Assembly: GCF_037126465.1 (NCBI RefSeq) | Contig: NW_026999346.1 | Location: 1,616,565 to 1,680,564, forward strand | DNA: 64,000 nucleotides | Direction of reading: 5' to 3' | From: Ornithodoros turicata | Taxonomy: Eukaryota; Arthropoda; Arachnida; Ixodida; Argasidae | In this document: piece after piece, positions 1-9,636 of the stretch | How positions within the stretch are numbered: position 1 is the first letter of the stretch | How the letters are laid out: every line of letters starts with the position of its first letter | Notes under the pieces: model-generated | Told to the model about the DNA's origin: nothing | The model's input: the letters and a program-made list of their open reading frames with translations, nothing else | Databases searched by the model: none | Program-made: the position numbers and the translations under genes

Positions 1-23
1 TTTGAGAGGGACTTCTTTGTTTT

Positions 24-383
24 TAGCCAAATAAACGCCATTCTACGCATTCGACGCTTTTCTCCCACATTACGATCATGCATCTGAAGCACAAACTCGC
101 AAAGTATGGGGTAACGGCAGGAGAAAATACTGTCTTCTTTCGGTAGCCAAATAAACGCCATTCTACGCATTCGACGCTTTTCTCCCACATTACGATCGTG
201 CATCTGAGGCAAAAACTCACAACGTATGGGGTAACGGCAGGAGAAAATACGGTGTTCTTTCGGTAGCCAAATAAACGCCATTCTACGCATTCGACGCTTT
301 TCTCCCACATTAGGATCGCGCATCTGAAGCACAAACTCTCAAAGTATGGGGTAACGGCAGGGGAAAATACTGTGTTCTTTCGG
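24..383 (+). repeat. 120-bp satellite array A (three units)
   Basis: Three head-to-tail units start at 24, 144 and 264, each 120 bp. Each unit begins TAGCCAAATAAACGCC, continues through TTCGACGCTTTTCTCCCACA and GTATGGGGTAACGGCAGG, and ends TTCTTTCGG. Units differ by a few substitutions only. The array ends exactly where R2 copy 1 begins: the CGG end of the unit runs into the G-rich element start. Bases 1-23 look like the tail of another insertion, because TTTT precedes TAGCC as at the other R2 3' junctions. The long minus-strand frame over this array (23-649) is a translation of the satellite and not a gene. Confidence 0.95.
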
Positions 384-532
384 GGGCGTGACTCAGGTAC
401 TCGATTGCTTTGCTGTGCGATTTGTTGGCGCTTTCGAATAGAGGTTTTTGGTGTATCCTGAGTCACGGGAGGTCCGGCCTCCTGGTGGCACCCCCTGGGC
501 AACGGCAGCAGCAGCCGGCTAACAGACCGCCC
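382..532 (+). ncRNA. HDV-like self-cleaving ribozyme, R2 copy 1
   Basis: The double-pseudoknot layout can be read directly. The 5' strand of P1 (GGGGG at the start) pairs with CCCCC at 491-495. P2 pairs GGTC with GACC. P3 is GCC/GGC around an 8-nt TCCTGGT-type loop. A short P4 follows GGGCAACGG, and the J4/2 strand is GGCTAAC. J1/2 carries an 11-bp hairpin, CGTGACTCAGG with CCTGAGTCACG. R2 elements are known to use such ribozymes to release their RNA 5' end from the co-transcript. Cleavage would fall just before the first G of P1. Confidence 0.8.
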
Positions 533-649
533 ACGGCATAAGCCGTGGTGGGAGTGAAGAAACCCAGTGCTTGAAGCTTTTAGGCCATCCAGGTCGTTAC
601 CTGGACTGGCAACACTCTTACCTGGCCAGACAGGGAGATTACAAGTCAA

Positions 650-3162
650 ATGGAAGATTGGGAAGCTTATTTCCCACCTTCAGAATTAGTCTGTGGAGAA
701 TGCCAGACACGCTTGACATCACGAGAGAAGCTAGAGAGGCATAACGATGAACACGCTATAAGGATAAAATGGCGGTGCGGCAACTGCCAGCAGAAGATCC
801 TGGATTCAGCGAAAAGTATGTCCTCGCACTACTCCAAGTGTCGCAGAAGGCAGAGACTGACTATCCCGGTGCAAGAACAAGAAGAGACATCAGGGCAGCA
901 GAGGCAAGATCCTCTAGCGAGGTCTGCTGTGCAAGAGTCAGCGGCCGATGTGTCCGGAAATCCTCAGTCTAGCCACGAAGTACTTGACAGTGATGACCAC
1001 GATACCCAGATGACTAACCGGATGGGGTCCCCTTCGGGTGGCGTGCGTCCGCCTGTGACTGGGGCGGAGTCGGATTTGCCCGACCCGGGGGCACAGCCGA
1101 TCGCTGGGGCTGCCGAAGAGGTTGTAAGGCCCACGATCGACGATGGGATGGTCTTTGCTACGACACAGTGAGTCTTGCAGGCTAGTCCCTGCGACATGAA
1201 CATTCGTCATGCAGGCACAGAGGACCGACGTCCAAAACAAAAACCGAGAGGCTCGGCCCCAGGGCCGGGTTTGTCCGGTTCGGTCCGGGTCGGGGCGGAC
1301 GTGGGAAGCCCGGGGGTGATTTCATATGGGCGGTGGACAGAAGCCGAATTAACGCTCATGGCTCGAGCTGAGATCAACCTGTATGAATCAGGCACTACAC
1401 ACAAGATACCCTCACCGTTCTCTGGAGAGCATAAGGATGATGCGGCATTCGAACAGGTACAAGCTGCTGCTGCAAAGCTTGCGCGAGCAGGACGAGCCCC
1501 GCGTAGCGGCCCCTACGTCCGAAGATATGCTCACTGCGCCTGCCACTCCGATTACACATGGAGCAGCTCCGGTTCGTGGCTTACTTTCTGATACTCTGTT
1601 GGAAAGAATCATGAGTGGCCCTTTGCAGGGGCATGATATCGACACTATCTACAAGACATTTGGAGTGGAGCGGACGAGGACGAAGGGAAAGAGGCCTCTA
1701 CATAATGGCACGAGGCAGCCCAGGACAAGGAACGAACGTCGTAGAGCTCGATTCAAGGAACACCAAAGGCTTTACGCTAAAGGGCATAAGGTCCTGTGTC
1801 ACGAACTCATGGCAGATGCTGGCGGCCACCAGGTCACGCCATCTGACCGGCACGAAGAATACGACAGGGTTTGTTTTCTCTCCCTCGTCCAAGGAGGTTC
1901 GGGTACCAGCAGTCGGGAGATCCATGCATGTCCCCTTTTTCTGCGATTGAGGCCGAAGAAGTGGAACGGTGTCTGGCAGTAACTAAGCAGCGCGCCGCCC
2001 CCGGCCCTGATGGAATAACGGTGCAGGGCCTTAACGCATTCCACCAGACGTCCTGGCGGCAGTGCATACGAACGTTTTGAGGAATAAATGTGTGCCTGCC
2101 GACATCAAGGAATCCAGAACGGTTTTTGTCCCCAAACGCTTGAAGCCTACCGGCCCAAGTGACTACCGCCCTATTACAGTGTCGTCCCAGCTGCTGCGTC
2201 TGTAAGCAAGATCCTGCTGCAAAGGTTCGCCCGGTCCATTTCGTTCCACGAGCTTCAGAGCTTCAGAGATTCCAGGGGGACAGAAGTACCTCGAGCAACC
2301 TCCTCCTTCTCCAGGGCGTTATGAAATACGCTAAGATGCATCACAGGCCTTTTTTTGCGGCCAGAATGGACCGGAGAAAGGCCTTCGATCTTTTGAGCCA
2401 CCATGCTATTTTTGCCGCCCTGAGAGGCCGGCAGTTGCCCCAGCAATACATGGATGTTCAGGAAGACCTATACAGTGGATGCCACACTACCTTCTGGCTG
2501 GAGAGGATGTCCGATGGCAAAAGAATACCCCTCAGGAGAGGAGTAAAGCAGGGGATCCTTTATCTCCCTTCATGTTTAACTGCGTAATGGACCCGCTTCT
2601 CCATCTCCTGAACTCCTCCGGCCTAGGGTTCCAAGCTTCTAAGGGGACGGCTGCCGCGATGGCGTTTGCCGACGATGTTATAATCTTTTCCGACAACCAC
2701 GCGACACTGCAGGAATTAATCAAGATGGCTGAGGGCTACTTCAGGCAGGTTCAGCTGGAAGTCAACCCAAGTAAAACCCAGTGCTTTGGTTGGACTTGGT
2801 CCAGCCAGAGTGACTGGTTTCTAACCTACACCTCCTTTCTAACCTACGCGTCCACAAGACTCCTTCGCTCGACGACGCCAAGATCCGGGAGATCAAGGAG
2901 ACTATCGACAAGGACGCTCTCAAGCCCTTCCAGAGGCTCATTCGCTATAAGGAGCTCATCGTTGTCATTGGCCCGCCTTCAACGATTGGGGAACTCCTTC
3001 GTTGATTCCATCGGCAACGAAGTTTTAGCGGCACATCTGGATACCCTTTGCCGGAAGCTTTCCATACCCACGGGTGTAACCAACGCTGAGGAAGTGGACA
3101 GATTGCTTCGGGAAGCCCATGGTCGCTGGATGGCAGATTCGAAGGGCCCGCTATTACAATAA
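650..3162 (+). pseudogene. R2 protein, copy 1, broken (zinc fingers-Myb-RT)
   Basis: The start ATG at 650 opens MEDWEAYFPP. A CCHH finger (CGEC...HNDEH) and a CCHC finger (CGNC...HYSKC) follow within about 60 residues. The first frame ends at 1171. The Myb-like segment (YGRWTEAEL, then RYPHRSLESIRMMRHSNRYK) is split between frames around 1380. The RT runs over about 1930-2820 in several frames, with AAPGPDGIT, RRKAFDLLSHHAIF, RRGVKQG, and an intact AFADD box near 2663. A deletion near 2830-2970 removes most of the thumb. At least five frame changes make this a pseudogene. The restriction-like endonuclease is absent. Confidence 0.88.
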
Positions 3163-3339
3163 ATCTATTCGCGACTTCAGCGAAGCCGTAGCCACCTGGT
3201 GGATATTTCGAAAAGCTGCGAGTGCAGGTTCGAGATCGCATCGGGGCAGGGAAGCAGTACAGCAGAACACGTTTCTCTTGCTTATGGACAGAAAGCCGCC
3301 AACAAAGAATGTATCGAAATCGAAAACAGGAATGTTGCA

Positions 3340-3426
3340 GTACGAATTTCTTCCGAAAGGGTTCGTGTGGCATGCATCGTAGGGCTTGGCCTAGTCTTTT
3401 ACACCGTTTCGGGAACAGCTTAGCTT
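3340..3426 (+). promoter_or_regulatory. R2 3' UTR terminal hairpin, copy 1
   Basis: The last 30 bases hold ACACCGTTTCGGGA, a short stem ahead of the 3' terminus. The same position in other copies has stems of different sequence: CCCTGTACAGGG (copy 5), ACCCCTTTTCTGGGGA (copy 8), ACCCCCCTTGGGGGA (copy 9) and ACCCGCCTTTGCGGGA (copy 7). In R2 the 3' UTR RNA is bound by the protein to prime reverse transcription; a role for this hairpin is inferred. Confidence 0.6.
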
Positions 3427-3899
3427 TAGCCAAATAAACGCCATTCTACTCATTCGACGCTTTTCTCCCACATGAGGATCGTGCATCTGAGACACAAGCT
3501 CACAAAGTATGGGATAACGGCAGGTGAAAATACTGTTCTATTTCGGTAGCCAAATAAACGCATTCTACTCATTCGGCGCTTTTCTCCCACATTAGGATCG
3601 TGTATCTGAGGCACAAAGTCACAAGGTATGGGGCAACGGCAGGGGAAAATACTGTGTTCTTTCGGTATCCAAATAAACGCCATTCTACTCATTCGACGCT
3701 TTTCTCCCACATTAGGATGGTGCATCTGAGGCACAAACTCACAAAGTATGGGGTAACGGCAGGGGGAAATATTGTGTTATTTCGGTAGCCAAATAAACTC
3801 CATTCTACTCATTCGACGCTTTTCTCCCACATTATGATCGTACGTCTCAGGAGCAAACTCACAAAGTATGGGGTAACGGCAGGGGAAATTTTGTGTGTT
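3427..3899 (+). repeat. 120-bp satellite array B (four units)
   Basis: Units start at 3427, 3547, 3666 and 3786; the last is cut at about 114 bp by R2 copy 2. The junction unit ends TTTTGTGTGTTG instead of TACTGTGTTCTTTCGG, so a few target bases were lost at the 5' junction. That is usual for R2-type integration, where the 3' junction is exact and the 5' junction varies. Confidence 0.95.
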
Positions 3900-4052
3900 G
3901 GGGGGCTGTGGCGCAGTCTTTCTCGCTGCTGCTTGGATTGCCTTTGTGACTGTTTCTGGCTTCTTTTAGTGTTTTGACTGAGCCACAGGGCGGACCAGCC
4001 TCCACGTGGCGCCCCCTGGTAACGGCCTCGTAGCCGGCTAATTGGTCCGCCC
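3900..4052 (+). ncRNA. HDV-like ribozyme, R2 copy 2
   Basis: This is the clearest fold in the window. P1 is GGGGGC with GCCCCC (6 bp). P2 is GGGCGGACCA with TGGTCCGCCC (10 bp, no mismatch). P3 is GCC/GGC with loop TCCACGT. P4 is GGC/GCC around CTCGTA, and J4/2 is GGCTAAT. J1/2 again carries a hairpin (TGTGGC...GCCACA), whose sequence differs from that of copy 1. Compensatory differences between copies support the structure. Confidence 0.88.
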
Positions 4053-4213
4053 ACGGTTATGATAACCGTTGTTAAAAGTGAAGCTTCTGTGTGTGTTTTT
4101 TTTTTCAGTTTTAGGCTGCCCTGTACATTAACAGGGGAGTCAACGCTTTTAACATATTTGCACCGGTCTTCCGGTCCAGTGCGCCAGTTTTGCTATCTGT
4201 GTTACTCACTACA

Positions 4214-5308
4214 ATGGATGAGGAAGAGGAGTTTATTGTATCCTATCCGCCGGATGACCTCAACTGCTGTCGCTGCGGTCTGCAGCTGTGATACGGAGTC
4301 AAGCTCGAGACTCACTACACGATTCATGGCCTTGCTCTTACTTGGAAATGCGGCACCTGCGACATCAAGAAGTTGAAGTCCGCAAAGTCTATGTCGTCGC
4401 ACCACTCAAAGTGTTCCCGGAAGTAACGTGTTGCTGCCGTGGGTCCCGCTGGTGTGCCCGGTCCTCTCTCGTCCGGCGCGGCGGTCGGTCCGGCCTCGGG
4501 GCTGGGCGTGGCTGCTGCTGCAGGGGCCCCTCCTCCAATGATGACCGGATGGGCGCTACGTCCATAGTGGCGACGCCACTTCCCGAGTCCCTTCATTCGT
4601 CGGCTGAGCAGGTGTTCGCAACTGAGGATGCCCAGGAGGCGCCTAGTTACCTTAATTTTCAGTACGGGTCTTTCAGTTCCGGAAACAGATGGCTGTACAG
4701 ATAGTCGCCTGCTTAAAGACGGCGACCGTATCAAGGGATTAAGACTGCGCACAGATCTCTATCCGACGAGGGCGCTTTTCAACAAACATGCTGAAGACCC
4801 ACAAGCCAGATTATGCCACAATTGTAAGGAATCTGAGGAAACCGCAGTGCACATAATGCAATACTGCAGCAAAGTCCATGGGCCAAGAGTTGAACGGCAG
4901 AATTACATGGCAAAGCTGGTCTCCCGATTGATCAAAAAGTACTCGCCTGATGCTGAGATACAACAAGAACGAGTATGAACCGTGAATGGCACCCACCTCA
5001 AGCCGGATAATATCGTCGAGGAGAACAATCGCGTTACCATCATTGACCTAGCGATAGCCTGGGATAGCTCCATCGGAAACTTAGAGAGGAAGAACAAGGA
5101 AAAGGCAGAAAAGTGCAGCAGCGTAGCCACTCTCTATCCCGGGAAACAAGTCAAGATTGCAGGCCTCACGTTTGGTGCACGGGGTATGACCTGCCCTTTA
5201 TCTAGGCGTTTGTGTCGCAACTTGGGCTTCTCAGTCGTCTCCTTGCTGACATCCCGAGCCCTCGTTGGCAGCATCATCTGCTTAAAACGATCTGTTCAGA
5301 TGGTATAG
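4214..5308 (+). pseudogene. R2 protein remnant, copy 2 (zinc fingers + endonuclease)
   Basis: The N-terminal part from the ATG at 4214 encodes MDEEEEFIVSYPPDDLNCC with a CCHH finger (CCRC...HYTIH) and a CCHC finger (CGTC...HHSKC); a stop falls between them. After a linker, coding resumes near 4697 with RLLKDGDRIKGLRLRTD, then the CCHC knuckle (CHNC...HIMQYC), RVERQNY, a stop at 4976, and the endonuclease core KPDNIV...IIDLAIAWD. The C-terminal FGARG and RALVGS boxes follow, to the stop at 5308. No RT sequence remains, so the product could not prime reverse transcription. Confidence 0.82.
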
Positions 5309-5500
5309 TCTAATAATCGCACCTGTAGTGCCACTACTTTTACCTTGGCTAGTTCGTTATTTCTTAAGTATTACCACATAGCTTTTATTTTTGACGACTA
5401 GACACGTATCTAATCGTCAAATACCAAGACAGCTTCCGTTGTCGACGGGCAGATACTGACTTCGCCAGTTTTTAACCCCTGTTGGGCTACATTATAGTTT

Positions 5501-5599
5501 TAGCCAAATAAGCGCCATTCTACTCATTCGACGCTTTTCTCCCATATTAGGATCGTGCATCTGAGGCACAAACTCACAAAGTATGGGGTAACGGCAGGG
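5501..5599 (+). repeat. Satellite remnant C (partial unit)
   Basis: One unit from TAGCCAAATAAGCGCC to GGGGTAACGGCAGG, cut after about 99 bp by R2 copy 3. Confidence 0.93.
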
Positions 5600-8500
5600 T
5601 ATCGCCTAGCGCTTTACCACCCGTTCTCATGCAGCTGTTGCTTGTGCCCGCAAGCTACCCAGGTACAAAGCCAAACTGAAAGAACTCCAGGAACAGGCTG
5701 AAAAAGCCGTCCGGGCCCCGGAAGTATCCGACCCGATTGCACATGCCATGCAAAAGGTGAGGGCAGACGTCCCGCGAGAAGAAATCCTGGACATACTGAA
5801 TAACGCCGGTCTTGACCAGCAACTGCTTGAGATGTACTTCTCTGGCCCCATCGGGGCGGAGGACGTACTTGACATACTGAAACGTCATGGGTGGGAACCT
5901 AGAAAGAAGGGGAAACAGGGCCGCAAAACCCAAAACGATCCTGCAGACAAGGGTCCCCAAAGCAGATCGCAGCGGCGGCGGCGCGCGCTACCGACTGCGT
6001 CAAAAGCTCTAGTCCCTAGGCCCGGGGGTCTTGCGGGATAGCTTACTGGCCGAACAAACTACCGAGGGCCCGGCAGTTTCGCTTGACGAGTTGCATGAGG
6101 TCTACGAACCCATGTTCTCGGCGGAATCTCGACCGGTGGACAGAGACCTATTCTCGGAGCAAAGGGCTCTTGTTGACTTCTGCCAACTAACCGAGTTAGA
6201 GGTGGAGTCGGCTATCAGGTTCATGAACGCTAAGTCCGCGAGTGGCCCGGACAACGTCACCCTGGAGGACATCAAACGCGTCCCTGCAGTAGTGTGGGCT
6301 ATGGTGTTCAACTCCTGGCTGCGAGACCAGAAGGTACCAGCCGAGTACAAGAACTCCAGAACGGTCTTCATCCCTAAGGGGCCCTGCCCTAAGAAAGGAG
6401 GAGGCTACAGGCCGATTACCGTAGCTTCCCTGATCTATCGTCTGTTTGCCAAACTCGTGCTGTCGAGGTTAACCCAGGGCACGCGGTTGCACGATCTGTA
6501 GTCCATTGCGCTCGACATCAGCAAGGCATTTGACTCAGTGAGTCACAAAGCCCTGTTTGCAGCCCTCAGGGGAAAGGGCATCCCAGAGCATATCATTCGC
6601 TTGCTCGAGGATATGTACACTGACTGCTACATTACCTTCTCCGTCAATGGGAAAACTGACGGGAAAAGGGTGCACGTACGACAAGGAATAAAATAGGGTG
6701 ATCCCCTGTCACCATTCCTGTTCAACTGCGTAATGGACCCGCTGCTAGAGAGCCTTAACAGAGCTCAAACGGGTTTCTACCTGAATGGGCAATGTGCAGG
6801 CGCAGCGCCCTTTGCGGATGACCTCCTCCTCTTCTCGGACAGTTTCGAGGGCCTCCGAAGTCTCATTCGAGCGACAGAGAGCTATTTGGGCAGCGTCCAT
6901 CTAAAGCTTAACCCAAAGAAGTCGCAGTACTTCGGGTGGAAATATAGCGGCTCGGATAAGTGGTTTAAGTAGGACATTCCAGCCGTGAACGTTGCAGGAG
7001 AGAAGGTGCGGCCGCTCCCGAAAGGGACCCCGGTTAAGTACCTTGGACTGAATCTCCCTGTCAACAAGTCTCCCTCTATCGATGAGACGAGAGCCGATAA
7101 AGTGTTCGGCCTCTTTCGGAAGGCAGCTTTGAAACCCTTTCAAAAGCTTCATTGCATAAACACAGTGGTGATTCAAATGGTGTTGTACTCGCTGTCTAAC
7201 ATCCTGTCAGTGAGACACTACGCACCCAAGGGAAGTAAAAAGTACCGAGTACGGATCAAGGAGATCATGAAACTCCCCCAAGGCTTCCCCTCAGCAATGC
7301 TCCATCTGACTGGCCGTGAGGGTGGCCTAGCTGTGCCGGACCTAGAGAAGGTTGCCTGCACCAACCAATTGAAAGCCATGGCGCGCATGCTCCGCCTCGC
7401 GCACCCCTTCGTGGATGCCGTCTATAGCGAGGGCCTGGTAGAACACCACTCCAAGCTTCATGAGAAGCTGGGGGTTCCTCACGGCATCACTGCCGCCAGG
7501 TGTCTCAACTCTGCAGTTGTGCAAGCCAAAGCAGACCGCACAGAGAGGGTGCTCGAACGTTACAAGACGTCGGGTCTGTTCGCCCACCGACGGGATACAC
7601 TCGGCAACGGGTGGCTCCGTACTGGAGCTAAATATCTCTCGGATGATGATCGCATCCGCGGCCTGCGTCTACAATCTGACCTCTATCCAACCCGAGTGGT
7701 TAGCAATAAGCACTCACGGGATCCAGCGGCCCGTATGTGCCAAAGGTGTCGGAAGGAAGAGGAAACGTCACAGCACATTCTGCAGATCTGCCCAAGTGTA
7801 CACTTGTCAAGGGTGGAGAGGCACAACTACATCGAACGCCAGCTCGTTCGCTTGATCGAAAAGAGGAACCCAGATGCCGTTATAACTACGGAGAAGGTGT
7901 ACCAGGCCAAAGGGCAACGCCTTAGGCCAGACATTGTGATGGTGGAGAAAGACCTGGTCCGTGTCATTGACGTTGCCATTGCCTGGGACTCTAACCCTCA
8001 GACTCTCGCCGATCGCAATCGGGAGAAGGTTAAAAAGTATAGTGTACTGGAGGAATGTTTCCCGGGCAAAGAACTTTAGTCCTACGGATTCGCTCTGGAC
8101 GCTCGTTCAATGACGTCAGAGGGCACGCGTGCCTTGGCCAAGAACCTTGGACTAACCGAAGGTGATGTTGCATATCTGTCGGCGAGTGCTCTTATAGGGA
8201 GCTTGATCATCCTGAGCCGTTTCAGGACTTGTGTCACGTGACGCTAGGCGCACGGGCACCGGTGGAGCCGCCTGGGGTTTTCCTGGGTTTCCCTCAGGCC
8301 GTAATATGCGGATGAAGGCCCACCTACCGATAAGTCGGTCCAGGCCGCAGTTAGAGGGGCCCCAAATGCCGTTAGAAGGGGTCCCAAGGACACTTGACAG
8401 GGACCCTGGCTTGGCCTTGGTCTACCAGCACTGCTGGGAGGTCCCGGTTCGCCGGGGCCGGGTTCACCCTTTTTACCACTCCAAAAACGGCATCAGGTGC

Positions 8501-9196
8501 GCGTGGAGACTGGGGAAACACAAGGGCAGCCAGTTCCGTCACAGTACCTCTTGGTGAGCTTCTCTTGAGTACCTCTTGGTGGCGGGCCAGTCCTGTTGGT
8601 TGAATGTCCGTCCGGGTTGCGGTGAGGAGGAAATGGTGACACTGTGTCTCGGTACGCCCTCGGGTAGGAACGGGCACGGTCGAGGTGGAGTACACTCACC
8701 GAGGACCTATGGAGGGGCGTCTTCATCGGGATGGTTCTGCGTCCATAGCTCCCTTGCGTGGGAAACGATGGAAACACGACCTCGATGCCACGGGGGGCAC
8801 AGGCCATGGTTCCCCCGAGTATGGATACGGGCCCGGTTGCGGGGAGTTGGAACCGGCTAGACGCACCTCAGTACACCCTAAGGGTTGGAACGGGAGCTAT
8901 CAGTGCCGAATGCATCCTCCAAAACCAGTGGACGATCCCCTCTCTGGGTGGGGGCTCTGGTGCTGGCCGCCGAGTGCGGAGAGCTGTGTGGCGTCTTGAC
9001 CAAGTCGGAGTACGCTCTGTATTGTCCTAGTGGACTGGCCCCGCTTACCTCTGGGTGGGGTACTGGTCCCTGGCAAAAGGAGAAGGAAACGGCTGTGAGT
9101 TGGCGGCCTACTGGAGGAGACCGACTGTGGCGATAGTAGGGGGTGGGTTCTTTCACCTTCAGCCCGAAGGTTGGCTTTCGTGGCAAATTCAGGTAG
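5600..9196 (+). mobile_element. R2-clade copy 3, 5'-truncated, long 3' UTR
   Basis: This copy starts inside the Myb domain and has no ribozyme, so it is 5'-truncated. The coding region runs to about 8241. About 950 bp of GC-rich 3' UTR follow, much longer than the 200-330 bp of the other copies, up to TAGCTAAATAAACG at 9197, a one-base variant of the usual target flank. Protein sequence is clearly diverged from copies 1, 2 and 5, so it is a separate subfamily. I see no gene, tRNA or other element in the 3' UTR (8242-9196). Confidence 0.85.
5630..8241 (+). pseudogene. R2 protein, copy 3 (Myb end-RT-endonuclease), broken
   Basis: The segment opens with the last Myb helix (RFTTRSHAAVACARKLPRYK) and a linker. 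RT spans about 6060-6975: ASGPDNVTLEDIK, then ALDISKAFDSVSH, RQGIK and PFADDLLLFSD. About 100 bp between the DLQSGF region and the FDSV motif are missing, leaving a stop at 6499. A TAG replaces the glutamine codon after RQGIK, and another stop follows WFK at 6970. From 6985 a 364-residue frame carries the thumb, the knuckle (CQRC...HILQIC), RVERHNY, and the endonuclease core RPDIVM...VIDVAIAWD. A stop at 8077 precedes the final RALAKNLG/ALIGSL part. Few lesions suggest it is not ancient. Confidence 0.85.
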
Positions 9197-9296
9197 TAGC
9201 TAAATAAACGCCATTCTACTCATTCGACGCTTTTCTCCCACATTAGGACCGTGCATCTGAGGCACAAACTCATAAAGTATGGGGGAACGGCAGGGG
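9197..9296 (+). repeat. Satellite remnant D (partial unit)
   Basis: One unit from TAGCTAAATAAACGCC to GGGGGAACGGCAGG, cut at about 100 bp by R2 copy 4. The unit breaks at almost the same place as the remnant at 5501-5599. Confidence 0.92.
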
Positions 9297-9636
9297 ACCT
9301 TGGTGCCTTTATAAGGACGTGACACGGCATCACCCTTCGGCTCGGCGGGGACTTGCCCTACGGCGAACTCACTATTCGTTCTTATGCAGGTTGGTTAAGC
9401 CATTCCATTGAACATTCCTGCGTGATGTCATCCGTGCCGAGCTCACTAAGGTATTGAATGTATATATTGTATTATTTTGGTTAGGGTTTCTATTATCCTG
9501 GGTTTTCTCAAGTTCCTCTTTCCCAGTTTTGTCCCTTCCTTGCCATCGTGTCTTAGATGCCCCAAGTCAGGTTGTAGGCTTTGGCCCTTCTTTAGTAGTA
9601 TATTTTGTTGCAGGCAGTTATCTCCCCAGTTTTAGA

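Larger units (their letters stand above)
384..3426 (+). mobile_element. R2-clade retrotransposon, copy 1 (3' region rearranged)
   Basis: R2-type non-LTR retrotransposon inserted in the satellite. The 5' end is a G-run directly after the CGG of the upstream unit. The 3' end abuts TAGCCAAATAAACG at 3427. The order is HDV-like ribozyme, zinc fingers, Myb domain and RT, then a short remnant upstream of the endonuclease. The endonuclease domain itself is missing: coding similarity stops near 3160, and the next 180 bp do not match the other copies. The 3' UTR (from about 3340) shares GGGTTCGTGTGGCA and GGGCTTGGCCT with copy 5, which places the two in one subfamily. The exact 5' base (382-384) is uncertain because target and element both supply Gs. 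Confidence 0.9.
3900..5500 (+). mobile_element. R2-clade copy 2, internally deleted, RT absent
   Basis: A 1.6-kb R2 copy with both termini preserved and the middle gone. It has a ribozyme, an N-terminal zinc-finger segment, then about 280 bp of linker, then directly the C-terminal endonuclease and 3' UTR. The Myb and all RT motifs are missing. The 3' end (AACCCCTGTTGGGCT, then TTATAGTTT) abuts TAGCCAAAT at 5501. This architecture resembles the short internally deleted elements described for R2 in insects, which can move using proteins of full-length copies; that it was mobilised in trans is inference. Confidence 0.85.

Noticed and set aside
23..649. Long - strand frame over the satellite (208 codons), and similar ones at 3450-3734, 22819-23247 and 59578-59820
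   Set aside because: They are translations of the 120-bp repeat: 120 is divisible by three, so frames stay open by periodicity, and the peptide simply repeats KNTVFSPAVTPYF-like words.
8372..8999. Several overlapping GC-rich frames of about 100 codons in the copy 3 3' UTR
   Set aside because: Frames exist on both strands with no motif, as expected in GC-rich non-coding DNA.
9297..9400. HDV-like ribozyme at the 5' end of R2 copy 4 (GGCGAAC and GTGA/TCAC seen)
   Set aside because: P3 and P1 could not be paired in the required order; the resemblance is limited to a J4/2-like word.
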